Position numbers and translations under genes: made by a program | In this document: positions 24,007 to 34,420 of the stretch, one piece after another | Position numbering within the stretch: the first letter of the stretch is position 1 | How the letters are laid out: every line of letters begins with the position of its first letter | The notes under the pieces: model-generated | What the model saw: the letters and a program-made list of their open reading frames with translations, nothing else | The model's database searches: none | Told to the model about the DNA's origin: nothing | Origin: Dichotomocladium elegans | Taxonomy: Eukaryota > Mucoromycota > Mucoromycetes > Mucorales > Lichtheimiaceae | Assembly: GCA_025716815.1 (NCBI GenBank) | Contig: JAIXMN010000004.1 | Location: 1,426,001 to 1,490,000, forward strand | Length of the DNA: 64,000 nucleotides | Direction of reading: 5' to 3'

Positions 24007-24751
24007 CTATGACTTATTTATAAATTCGGGCTTCAACACCCATAAATTCCTTGCTTTAATCACGTTATACCCCCGACGCATGGACTTGGATTGACCAAAG
24101 TCGCTGTCATTCTTAATCCATTTACTTATCAGCTTAGCAGTGATCGAATCTTCTGCATTCGGGATATAGGCCGTCACCAGGTTAAATATGTCCGTCTCGG
24201 TTAACGATTTGAAATCATAGTGGCTCTTGGAACAACTTGGTGGATTCATGGTTAAAACGCCGTGCAGAAAGTCCAAGATGCTTGTTTTTGTTGCTTTGAT
24301 GTCTAGAAAAAATATTAGATTTGAGTAGACAGTGTTCTAAATTTGTTACCATGATGATTGTCCGTTGATTTGCATGAGCTGGAACCTGAAGAAAGGAAGG
24401 AATTGTAAGAAAGTAAGTAATGACATTTCTAAGAAACACGGATAGCTTACTACTTTCAATCGTAGATACTGCACAGTCATCGCTTTCAGCAGATTGATTG
24501 ACGTTTTTAGTTTCGATGTCATCTGAAAAGTCATTTTGAGGAGGCGGTGTGTCAGGGTATCCCAAATAGGAGAAAGGATCGCGCTGGGCAACTGCCTTGC
24601 CAATTGCAATGGGTCGCGTGTTGCCTCTCTCCAATGTGTAAACAACTTCAAACGGTGTCCGTTCAACAATCGTTTTGCACTTGGCACGATTAGCTTCTGT
24701 CACTGCATCACCTAACACTAAACATGCTGCTTGTCCTTTTGTAATGAACAT
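24007..24751 (-). CDS. Unknown element-borne gene, right-arm copy
   Basis: The better-preserved twin of 23042-23785. The first exon is open as MFITKGQAACLVLGDAVTE, VERTPFEVVYTLERGNTRP, KAVAQRDPFSYLGYPDTPPP, then an acidic Asp/Ser/Asn-rich stretch. The last exon encodes DFLHGVLTMNPPSCSKSHYD and KLISKWIKNDSDFGQSKSM, ending KPEFINKS. Putative intron borders match those of the left arm. I see no catalytic motif, membrane segment or signal peptide. The C-terminal part is rich in short helices and could bind nucleic acid, but that is a guess. Confidence 0.5.
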
Positions 24752-24822
24752 TACAATAGCTGCGTTGTGGTCTCAAATAAAGTGTGAGAAAAGAGGGATA
24801 TGGTGCATTCTGCTTTAAACTA

Positions 24823-25150
24823 TGGAAATATTTAGAGTCCGCCCTCAAAGTTCAAACCTCTATAAAATAATACAAACTACTTTTCACGCACTTCTGCACC
24901 AAATTAAATGGTTCATCACTTCCAATAACAGTATTTATGGAATGGATTACGCGACAAATTCATGGAACAAAAAGTTATAAGCTTTTGAAAAAGTGTCGGC
25001 AAATGGAATTTAAGCTGTGGGCCATCAGTTTTGAAACAAGATGCCCCTTATGATGTAATAATGATCAAGCAGTGTGCTACATCAAGAGATATTGTGTAAC
25101 ATGCGGAGGACATCAATTAAGAAAGGAGAGAATGTCAATACTGTGAATCT
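24823..25150 (+). pseudogene. Cys-rich (zinc-ribbon-like) remnant, right arm
   Basis: The frame reads FMEWITRQIHGTKSYKLLKK, then ETRCPL, a stop, and CNNDQAVCYIKRYCVTCGGH. Spacing of the cysteines (CPLC if the stop is ignored, then CY..RYCVTC) resembles a zinc ribbon. Further down CESCDQSC and CPSCTT are readable across more stops. It may be a separate Cys-rich gene of the element or an N-terminal extension of the transposase-like gene. Decayed in both arms. Confidence 0.4.
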
Positions 25151-25578
25151 TGATCAGAGTTGTGTTTAATTAAGTATTAAATCTGGCCTGTTTACAAGAA
25201 ATCTTTATCAAAGCATTCACTCTAGCAGTGTGGATGTAGTAATCATGCAAGTAATTTCCCTAACCAGTGGATCAAATAAAAGGGTTGATATGTGATGTCC
25301 ATCATGCACAACGCCACAAATCCAGGATACACATTACGAATTCTGTTTACAGCGACAGTAGATACTGTATGATGATGGCGCTAGAAGATAGAGAAAAATA
25401 CTAGTTATTCAGTGCAACCACGTGATACTGCCAGTTGAAGAAGAATATAGCCGAGGATACAACAATATGATGGGTGCCAAAATCTCATCAGGGGCCTGAT
25501 TGCTCGGTAAGATCTAGGCAGTAGCAATCTTTCCGACTGTAATTTGCAAACTCTTTTCTTTCCTCTCACTAACAAAAC

Positions 25579-27643
25579 ATGCCTCGGCCGAAGAAAAGCT
25601 CTTGAGGTATCAAGCACAGTCACGAGCTCCATTCTGGAAGAAAACGACTGCGCGGTTCCTGATAACCTGACAGATAATGATCTGATGTTGACTAAAGAAA
25701 TTTCTTCTTCATGCGAGACGCCTGCAACCACATTCCCGATCAAATGGAGCACGGAAACATTAGTTGATCAACGTGGACCATATTTTGGGACTGGTCGAAC
25801 TACCCAATATAACCGGAAGAAAAGGGCATCAGCAGCAGCCAAGGAGAACGGATAGGTTATCACCAGTTATTTTGGCAATTCCAGCTCATCTGGTGCTTAT
25901 GAAGAAATAAGCGAAGCTCCGTCCATTGGCGATACTGATGGGGAACTTTCTGACAACAATGAGGGAACATCAGCATCCATCAACGTTTATGCAGCTGCCT
26001 ATGAGCGAATAGCCCCACTTTTTGCCCCCAAAGAAATAATCAGATGCCAGATTATGAACGCGTTAAATATCGTGCTGCGCACATTTACCTCGGTTACCTT
26101 CTAAGCGGTGAAAAGAAAATGACGGCCTCCTTGATGGCGGCTTCTACTATATGGAATACACCTTCAAAGTACTACCGCCCCCAAGCCATCCAAAGTTGGG
26201 CAAATGATTTTCTGCAACACGCGTCAATCTCAAAACATCAGCAGGGAAAACACGCGAAACGCCAATCCCTTTTGAACGATGAAGATATCCAGCTTGAGCA
26301 AAGGAATGGATGAGATTGAGGAAGCCGCAAAAACGAAGCCTCATCGATCTGATGCTCCATCTCAACCGCATTGTGATCCCTGAAAAGCTTGGAGTTCCTG
26401 GGAGATTGTCCCTCTCCCGAATCCAAATCCAGCTGCATGATTGGGGATATGCTTACAAAAAGCAAGGGAAAGATGTGTATTTCGACGGCCACGAACGCCC
26501 TGACGTTATTGATTACCGAAAAGTATGGGCCTCGCGAATGATGAAGTACAGGGAGCGGATGTCGACGTTTGTTGGCGAAGAAGCAGAAATTGAAGTAGAA
26601 CCAGGGCTTGGTCCTGGCTTCCGTAACCTAGTCATGGTGACACATGACGAATGTACCTTTTATTCAAATGGCTCCAGAGGTGATATGTGGTTACGTAATG
26701 ACGTGAACGTTCTCAGACTCAAGTTACCAGGTGGATCAATCATCGTAAGCGAGTTTCAATGCGCTTGCCATGGGACAATGCGCCGGAGGAACTGGTCGTC
26801 CAGTACGTTTTTAAAGCCGGCGCCAACCGTGAAGGCTACGGGACGTCAAACGATCTTTTCGCACAATACCGCAACGACGCAGTTATAATTCTTTGAAGCC
26901 CTACATGAAGATTGCCAGGCTTTGTTCTTATTTGACCAGTCCAGTAACCATACTGCCTATGCTCCTAACGCACGGCTGGTCACGAAATTTAACCTGAACG
27001 ACAAGGAACTCTGTGAAGATCGCCCAGATTACAGCAAGCGTATTAGATTCTGGGTGGTTCATACAGGATGGTGAACGCGTGGAACTATCACCGGGTAATT
27101 CAATCGCAGATAAGATCAAAGTCAAGGACCAAGAAGGTGTGGTACATGAAGGGTATATCCACAATACTCAAAGAGCCATGGATTAGGACGTTGAGATGAG
27201 TATCAGGTAAGGCATCAGTGGTATACTGTATGTATCGCTTTATAACGTTTCGTCCATATACGTTACAGAAGCCAGAAATCAGCGATGGGATCTGAAATGT
27301 GATAAAAAGTTTACAGAGGCTGACGGTATCTGTTGTGCCAGTCATATGCTTGCCCATCAGCCAGATTTCCGTGACGAAAAGAGTCTCATGCAGGAAGCGG
27401 TTGAGAAAATCGGGCATATTTTTGAGCTCTGTCGCAAGTATCACTGCGAAACAAATTGGATCGGACGGTATTGGAGAGCTGCCAAGGCCATCGCTTGAAA
27501 GGAGTGTGATTATTCCTATCCCTCACTCTCAAAAAACCTTCCTACATGTCCGGATAGGGTCGCTAATGACTGTACCAAAATCCGTAGGTTTTACAAGCGT
27601 TGTTGGAGATACATTGAGGCATAATGTACCACACAATCAATGA
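25579..27643 (+). pseudogene. DDE transposase-like gene, right arm
   Basis: Starts MPRPKKSS and carries, across frameshifts, blocks of a fungal DDE transposase-like family: YRAAHIYLGYLLSGEKKM, YYRPQAIQSWANDFLQ, HDECTFYSN with the first Asp, LPGGSIIVSEFQCACHG, YVFKAGANREGYGTSNDLF, LFLFDQSSNHTAYAPNA with the second Asp, SGWFIQDGERVELSPGNSI, CCASHMLAHQPDFRDEKS, and KYHCETNWIGRYWRAAK with the Glu. It ends RRFYKRCWRYIEA. The order and spacing of the D, D and E blocks support the call. A one-base loss near 26297 (in the QLAAKEW block), a stop near 26885 and later shifts inactivate it. Confidence 0.82.
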
Positions 27644-27655
27644 CTAGAAAGAAGC

Positions 27656-28510
27656 ACACATACCTCGTCAGAAAGTTCATGTCTGTATTCCCCATTTACA
27701 AAACCCAACTGTATCGCTCCTCGAGCTTCGCAATACTGTTTCTTTTGATAAAACGGAAGTCGGCTTTCTTCAACGGAAATTGCATTCGTTTCTCATGGAA
27801 TTATAAGCAGTGTTGTGAAATTTTAAGCCATCAGATTGCTTCAACAAATGCTCAGTCACTTCATCAACAACAGCAGAAGAGCCGTTAGCATCAATCAAGT
27901 TGACAGCACCCGTTTAATGTTCTTCGCTCAAGCTGCATTTACGACTAGCATGCTTGCAAACCTCAGATATACTATCAGGACATATTTTGTACGTATTGTT
28001 TATCCTATCCCTGGGCAGCCCGGGTGTGAATCTCCAACTGCTTCGCTGCAGCGGATGCGCTCATACACTTCTCAATCTTAAGGTCGAAAAGTCTAACCTT
28101 ATCCTGGACAGTATAGCGTACATACTCACGTTTTACGTTTGCTTTTTTAATACGAATGTCTTGATCTTTGGGCCCCTCTATCAGTATTAGGCGAGCCGAG
28201 GAAGATCTGTTGGATGCTGCATATTTTAACTACAGTATTCACTATGAGTCGCAATCGCCTTAGCAACAAATTCATCCTGGTGAACAATGTAGATCATAGG
28301 CTCAGGGTCGCCATTCACGTCAGCGGCACTTCCATGTCCATCTTCAAATAAAAATAGTGTACTCATTTTAATCCGTAAAAACTGGAAGAAAAGGTCTGCT
28401 TTTTTATTCTTCGAATCCCGAGGAACCGTGGTAGGTGTCGACATCATTTTCAAGCACACATGTCATGATTTCTAAATACAACTTTTGGTTTTAATTGGCT
28501 GCGATATGCT
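27656..28510 (-). mobile_element. Tc1/mariner-type transposase remnant abutting the inverted repeat
   Basis: Read on the reverse strand from 28510: shared leader (ATTGGCTGCGA), FEDGHGSAADVNGDPEPM, then VRYTVQDKVRLFDLKIEKCM and SASAAAKQLEIHTRAAQ (helix-turn-helix), KQYVQN, GAVNLIDANGSSAVVDEVTE, and finally WGNTDMNFLT just before the start of the DDE domain. Similarity stops at 27655, exactly where the inverted repeat begins, and I cannot find the DDE part beyond 20136. Stops and frameshifts are present throughout. The inverted repeat may have landed in this element or recombined with it. Confidence 0.75.
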
Positions 28511-28676
28511 TGTTGGATTCGCTGCATACACGCATAAATGTGGCTGTTGCACATTGGGGGGGGTTGTTATTGCGTCACATCAACGAGTCTTAGCCGGAGA
28601 GGTAAGCTGTCGACTCACACATACCGATCTATGTCTTTTTCTTTCTGATTCGTTCATTGACACGAAATATCTCGTT

Positions 28677-31409
28677 TTATAGAACTGCCTTATTATTTAA
28701 ATCATAAACTTCGTTTAAAAGCCCCAACACAGGTCGCATCCGCTGCTTTCCTGTTCTTTTCGAGATTGCGATGTTTTCTTCTTCTTCTTCTTCTTCTTCT
28801 CCGTGTGATAGCCACATCGCACCATCGTGCGTTGTGCGAGCAAATGAGTCACCAAGATTACTCGGCTCATGCCCCTCAGGTACACCGTATTGGTTGAGCC
28901 TATGAGATCGTTTCTGTTGGTATTCAGTGATCCGGCTGAGATACATGGATCCTTCTACGTTCTCGGGCTCCCACGTCGGATAATTCGCCTGAATCAAAGG
29001 TTTAGGTGAGACGATCTCCTACGTGTCATTCCTGATATTGTTACCTTGAATGTCAAGAAGCTCTTCTCCATTTTTCCATCGTTGCTCTTCATGTGCTCGT
29101 CCGCGCCTTCGACGGGCGCGCCATATTTCCCATCGCCATGGCGCACAAAGTCAAATTGGGAAAAACTGCACACATAGCCTAGTCCGTCTACATGGACCGT
29201 ATATTCTCTGATGCTATCGATGATCTGTTCGGAGGAGCTTGGTAACGAGAAGCAAAGGACAATGGGGGTGAAAATAACGCTGAGGAGCTCTTGTGCAAAT
29301 AACGATAGTTTGAGATCAAAAAGCTGACAGAATTGCGCTCGTACCTAGCATACCGACAGACCATATATATTGAATTTCTCCGTCTTTCGAGCCTCCATCT
29401 CAGTTTATTGTTACCTCATCCGTATGCAACTTGCCGATCCACTCCTTCGGAAAGTAGTGGATATGGTCTAATACCTGGCGAAGCAGTGGCTCCGGTTCGT
29501 ACACCAAATGCTCGTCCGGGATCATACCGCGACTCACGGCAAACACGGTTCCAAACAGCCCAAGGTAAAAGAGAATGGTTCCGTTTGGCGAAATCTCAAA
29601 ATTCAGTAGGGCTTCCGAGTCAAATAGGGTAATAATTGCCAGTACACCCGCAAAAGAACCGGATATAAATGCAACAAAACTAGTGGATCAATGGACTTAG
29701 TAGACTGGTCCTCGTCCGCCCTTACTTGATGTTATATCTTACCGGGCTACCAAAGCAGTTTTTTCTTTGGGAAACTGATCGATGTACTTATTCGCGATCT
29801 CATTGCAACTACTGAGCCGTTGCCGGAACAAGTGCGGAAGCTCATTATATTCGCGGAACTTCCATTTTGCATAAGGCGAAAACATGCGTACTCCTATCTC
29901 ACTTGGATTCTTGTGATATTCCTGTATGATATTTTTCATTCCGCGTCAGTCCTTTGTTATTGTTGACCTCCCCAAATCTACATTCTTGCCTCAAAGTATC
30001 GGAAGAAGAAGAACACAACAAGATAGACCAAGATAAACGGTGCAAATATAAAATTGAGGATGCCCATAAAAATAAATCGGCGACGGAGACTGCTTTCCAT
30101 TAAACCTATTGCTGTACATCCTCAGCCGAAATGGTTGACTTACCCTGCTACAAGCAGCGGTTTGTTCTTCTCTTGCAGGAATCGTTTTTTTAATTGGCCG
30201 TTTGAATGAAATGCATATCCAAGCACGCAAAATGACAGATTCCACTCGAGGTCACGCGTAAAGATGCGTTTGCTACGGAGATAAGGCAATGGGATGGTGA
30301 TATTGAGCAGTTTTTTGTTCATAAGAGCAATCAAATAGTTCTCTTGACGCATAATCCGTCCTGTAATGTCGTGTTCGCTGAGGCGTAGTGGAGATGAGTG
30401 GGATGTATTGGGGTTGGTTTCACGAATATTGCTGATCCGTTGGAGAACGGTCTGCCAGGGCACAGTTTGGATATCGCGCTGCACTCCATAGTTCCAATCA
30501 GCCACAACTTATTTGTTTGTTAAGCAGAAAACTTACGTCTGGTATGTCTAAGAGGTAATGATAAAAGTTGTGCATCTCCTTAATTGCTGGCCAGTCCAGC
30601 ACAAACCGGATCGCCTGCATTACCCACCATAAAATGAATATGACGAGGAACATCTGCATGGTACCAGAAAGCCTTAAGAAACGAGTGAGGGAGATTAGCT
30701 ATCTCGTTGCTCCTGTTGATGTTACATACCGTGACACACACTGCGGGATCATGACTTCCGCGAGCGAATGATGATTTGGAATTTCGGCATAATCAACACA
30801 GCCTACTAGAAAGACGGAGAAGCTGATAACAAAAGCCAGAGTCCTACCACCGCCAGAAATAATATGAGGTGTCTGCCGGGTGTGAGCGCCGTTGCCGACT
30901 TACATCAGGTTGAGAAATCGAGAGAGTAAGATGCAATACATCCCTCGACCTTGATGATATGCATAAACTCGCTTGAAGAAGTCGTCCATACTTGCAACGT
31001 TCGTCCAGCGCCACATTGTGCGATCGAGTGCTGTTATGGAGCGCCGACTGGTCTGTCCTTGTTGCTTGGCCACCGCGGGAAAAGGAAGCCTTTCATTATC
31101 CGTAGCTGCCGGGTCATGAGAGTCAGCCATGACGTCTTCCGACTCTGAGGTTTGCTCCAGCATTAATGACGCAGGTGCCTCTAGATCATCTGAATCGTCG
31201 CTCTCCTCATGGGCTTGATGGACTTGGTCTGTAGCAAGCGGTTGGTAATTAGACCTTTGGCGGAAATTAGGTCTACGCATTCGATTCCTTGACCTTTGTG
31301 CTGCGGCTACCGCTTGGCGAGTAACGACATTCCTTTCAGTACCGACGTGGTCAAGAGTGTATTCGTCGTCAGAGTTATACCGACTGCCTAATAGTCTCGA
31401 ACTGTTCAT
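28677..31409 (-). CDS. ATG9: Autophagy protein Atg9 (lipid scramblase), 9 exons, about 749 aa
   Basis: Multi-pass membrane protein of Golgi-derived vesicles that seed the phagophore; it scrambles lipids received through Atg2. Exons, reverse strand: 31409-30904, 30843-30730, 30672-30537, 30478-30144, 30092-29990, 29921-29743, 29679-29415, 29344-29045 and 28988-28677, all in phase. The cytosolic N-terminus is acidic and disordered. The conserved core shows MHNFYHYLLDIPD, ENYLIALMNKKLL, EYHKNPSEIGVRMFSP, WKFREYNELPHLF, YIDQFPKEKT, GTVFAVSRGMIPDEH, HIHYFPKEW and VHVDGLGYVCSFSQFDF, with hydrophobic segments between. The fifth intron uses GC-AG (GAG followed by gcaaga). A CTT repeat encodes a Glu run near the C-terminus. 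Confidence 0.96.
28779..28801. repeat. CTT microsatellite inside ATG9
   Basis: A run of seven CTT units. On the coding strand it is GAA/GAG and gives a Glu run in the disordered C-terminal tail of Atg9, so length changes would stay in frame. Confidence 0.85.
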
Positions 31410-32702
31410 GGTATGCAGCTGCCCTTATTGTGTAGTTTCAATACTAGCGAAAAAAAGAAGAAAAGAAAATAGGGGAACAAAGGTTAGGTACGTGTGAGGG
31501 AAGTCCCGTGCTCAGCAAGATGACGGACCGACTGACTGACTGTAATTGATGCATGGATACACACATGCCTTTTATGGGTCTTAAAAAATTCTGAGTGCAT
31601 TTGATATTTTTGCAGACTTCATGAAGGATGCCCATTCATCTCTGTTGACTAGATTATTTATCTCACTCTTGGCATGCAAGTGTGCCCGAGGCCGGAGAAA
31701 CGAGGATGCTGTCATCAGGGTATGGAACAAATCAAGTGAGCGTACATTTTCACCTTCGATCGTACAAAAAGTATTGTACAAGATCCAAACCCTGCAGATA
31801 TGGTACGTAATATTTATCGGGTTGGTTTTTTCACAAAAACCGATGATTCCTCACTGTCTCTTGGCCGAATAACTTGGAGGACAGATCTGAGGCAGAGTGG
31901 GTCAGCTACAATGCCGACCTTATGCATACTTGGCGTGCGACGATCTGTTTGAACCTTGCGATTGCAAGTAATAGTTTCATGGGTTTCTTTCCGAAAATCT
32001 ACGTACGCCGCTGCTCTAGTCCATGGAGGTCAAGCGGTTTCTGATGCTTGCTTTCTGAGAATTCAAGAGCGGCAAGGCTTATTTCAATTCGTTATAATGG
32101 TATGATTCGGTTGGAATGATGAATATCGCAATGATGGGAGCTCAACATACCATTCGACGAGTTGTAATATGAGTAATACTTTCTAAGGGTGACGGTCGGT
32201 TAAATTAATACTATTCATGAGGCCGTAAGTGATAAATCACAGACCGAACTTACGAAGTAAATACTGAATTTTATCAGAGAGATCATTCAAGTGTACAAGC
32301 TGAGACTTTTCTCGATTATTCTTCAGCTAATTCTATGCGACAAAATAATATTTTCATGCGACATCAAACCTGCTTTGTATAGGCCATACTTCTTCAAGCC
32401 TGCGAAGTTTTATTTTGAGAATAAAGTACAAAACCTGACAAGATTCGTCCTACTACGTGATTCATGATCATTGCGAATCTTTGGAAAACGATGTCGGAGT
32501 GCGCGTATAAATACCAGAAAGCCCAGCCTGTTGAGCGAGCGATAAAAGGAGCACAGGTTGCTGTTGTTGCTTGTGCTGGACGCGACCATCTTCGGCGGAA
32601 CATACGGAAAAGCCCTTAGCGGGTGTCACCATTGCGGTCTCCTAGTACGAACAATGACAGAGTTGAGCGTTCCCTGTTGACGAGGATGGACAGAAACCCA
32701 CT
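31410..32702. other. Intergenic, mostly featureless
   Basis: Upstream region of ATG9 and downstream of the MIT gene. Short frames lack support. A repeat copy lies at 32325-32430. No other recognisable element. Confidence 0.4.
32325..32430 (+). repeat. Dispersed repeat family, short AT-rich copy
   Basis: Contains TTCTATGCGACA, a second TGCGACA, and then TTTTATTTTGAGAATAAAGT. The reverse complement of about 54175-54250 shows the same blocks in the same order (TTCTATGCGACA, ACGACATTATTT, TTATTTTTAAAAATAAAGTA). The GC-rich body seen in longer copies is absent. Confidence 0.45.
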
Positions 32703-34305
32703 TCAACCTGCCTGATCCGGATGGGCACGTCGCTTCTTCGCGCTCTCTTTCAGTCTTTCCCAACGCTCACGATACTTATTCACCATGGCTTGCTGCTTTT
32801 CGTTCTGTAATCGTAATTGCCTGTTTTCTTCTTCTAGTTCTCTGACACGGGCGACTATAGATTTCATGTAAACGCGATATTCGAAATTAACGCTCTATCA
32901 CGGCTTACTATGATCACCTAGCGGTGGCCTGGTATTCAAGCTTCCTACCATCAGAGCTGCTGATGACGAAGCACGCATGGCCAAGTGATCATGGTTTTGC
33001 ATAATCCGCTTTGCATGGTTGTGCACGTCCGTTCGAAACTGAAGAATGCTGCTTTTAAGCATGTGCCCTTCTTCCGCAGCCTACTTATAAGTGTCAAGTT
33101 TATCCCATCATTTCTTTCCTCTGTACAATGAAAAGGGTACCTTCTCCAATGCATGGACTCTTTTCTGCAGCTGATCCACCTGTTGCTTGAGTTGTTCATT
33201 TTCGCTGACCAGATCATTCGTCCTAGTATGGATAGGGTGCTCTGCATATAAGAAATATTGAGGTCGTATACACTTCCATCTCTACTTACACGGACATTGC
33301 AGGAACCGACGAAGACATCATCACGCTCTTGGTTGGTTCGGCAACAAAAAAATAAGACTCCTGCATTTTAAGTCCATAATGCTCATCTTCCTCGTCGCTG
33401 TGTTCATTTTGAGTCGACCATGCTGGTGTTGGTTTATCATTCTCGTTGAGAGGAGCAGAAGCAAATGCGATAGGGTTCGACAGTTTATCAACAAGTGCTT
33501 CCACCACCTTGAAAAAGTTGTTAAAGGGGTCGGCAGCGTCCTCGTCCTGAGCTCCGGATATATCAGTCTATGCCTACCAACTATGTAACGCCACCTCCGT
33601 ATATATATGTCCGCTCCCAAGAAGCTTACATCGGTTGGTAAGACGGCATAGGAACCACCAATGGTTGGCGTGACTGACCCGCTGTTGTGGTCACCGACCC
33701 GTCGTCGATCCGATGATAAAGCCAAACGGAGGCTTTCCATATCGTATGGACCGTTATTTAAGTCATCATCATTCCTGTCCTCTGTGGCTGCCGCATTGTG
33801 TCGATGGTTCTCTCCCACTTGGACCACTTGCTTTCTTTCAGATTTCTGTCTAGCCACCCTGCGGTCTAGTTCTTTCGCTTTTCGCAAGTGATTAGATGTC
33901 AAAAGACTCAGCGTCTTTGATGCCTTTACTGCTTGGTTAGGATCTTGGACACTCAGGATATTGCTGTATGTACCACGTTTTTTGTCTACTTGCCACATTA
34001 TCTTGTGCAAACTCGATTGCCTTTTGGAATTGTTCTGGCGTGGAAGAGTGATGGAGCGTGAGACAGGTGTTAATGAACCCGCTGACAATGTTGCCTAAAT
34101 GTCATCGTTACCGGCTGCTTTCTGGTGTGCTTCTGCCGCCTCTGCCCACTCTTCTCTATCTTCGAAATCTTCAGCGGCAGTAGCAAAAGCATGTCCCTAA
34201 TGAGCGCGAGCATATAGGCAGGAAATTGCTTATTACGTAAGTCGAGAAGTAAGATTGACAAGGAGCAAATGACATACAGCATTAACGGGAGAATCAGGTA
34301 TCATT
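32703..34305 (-). CDS. MIT-domain / coiled-coil protein, possibly Atg38/NRBF2-like
   Basis: Exon 1 (34305-34279) encodes MIPDSPVNA. Exon 2 starts at 34196 with GHAFATAAEDFEDREEW and EAHQKAA; splicing continues EQFQKAID, then NILSVQDPNQAVKASKTL and LRKAKELDRRVA. These make a three-helix MIT domain near the N-terminus. A charged linker (DPFNNFFKVVEALVDKL) and two coiled coils follow: SENEQLKQQVDQLQKRVH and, near the end, VRELEEENRQLRLQNEKQQ with KYRERWERLKESAKKRR. N-terminal MIT plus C-terminal coiled coil is the layout of Atg38/NRBF2, a subunit of the autophagy PI3-kinase complex I. The neighbouring ATG9 is suggestive but not proof; other MIT-coil proteins exist. About 8 exons, some borders approximate. 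Confidence 0.75.
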
Positions 34306-34420
34306 TTATGCTTTCTCTTTTTCCAAGTTTGCAATTTTGAGGGTGGGAAAGTAAGGAAAAGAGAGGGGTGTGGAAAAATGAGGAGGGCGTGATCTTTATG
34401 CAGTCATTCTAATTCTATTT

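Larger units (their letters stand above)
20136..27655. repeat. 7.5 kb inverted repeat (two 3.74 kb arms, 31 nt spacer)
   Basis: 20136-23880 and 23912-27655 are reverse complements over their whole length, separated by 23881-23911. The outer ends are GCTTCTTTCTAGTCATTGAT at 20136 and its complement ending at 27655. By eye the arms are nearly identical, with scattered substitutions and single-base indels (3745 versus 3744 bp). Each arm carries, from outside in, a DDE transposase-like gene pointing outwards, a Cys-rich remnant, and a small gene pointing towards the centre. The right end abuts a mariner remnant. A transcript crossing the spacer would fold into a hairpin of about 3.7 kb. Confidence 0.96.

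Noticed and set aside
20136..27655. Inverted repeat as an assembly artefact
   Set aside because: The arms differ by substitutions and one-base indels that break different genes in each arm, and the spacer is unique. Not excluded entirely; long reads would settle it.
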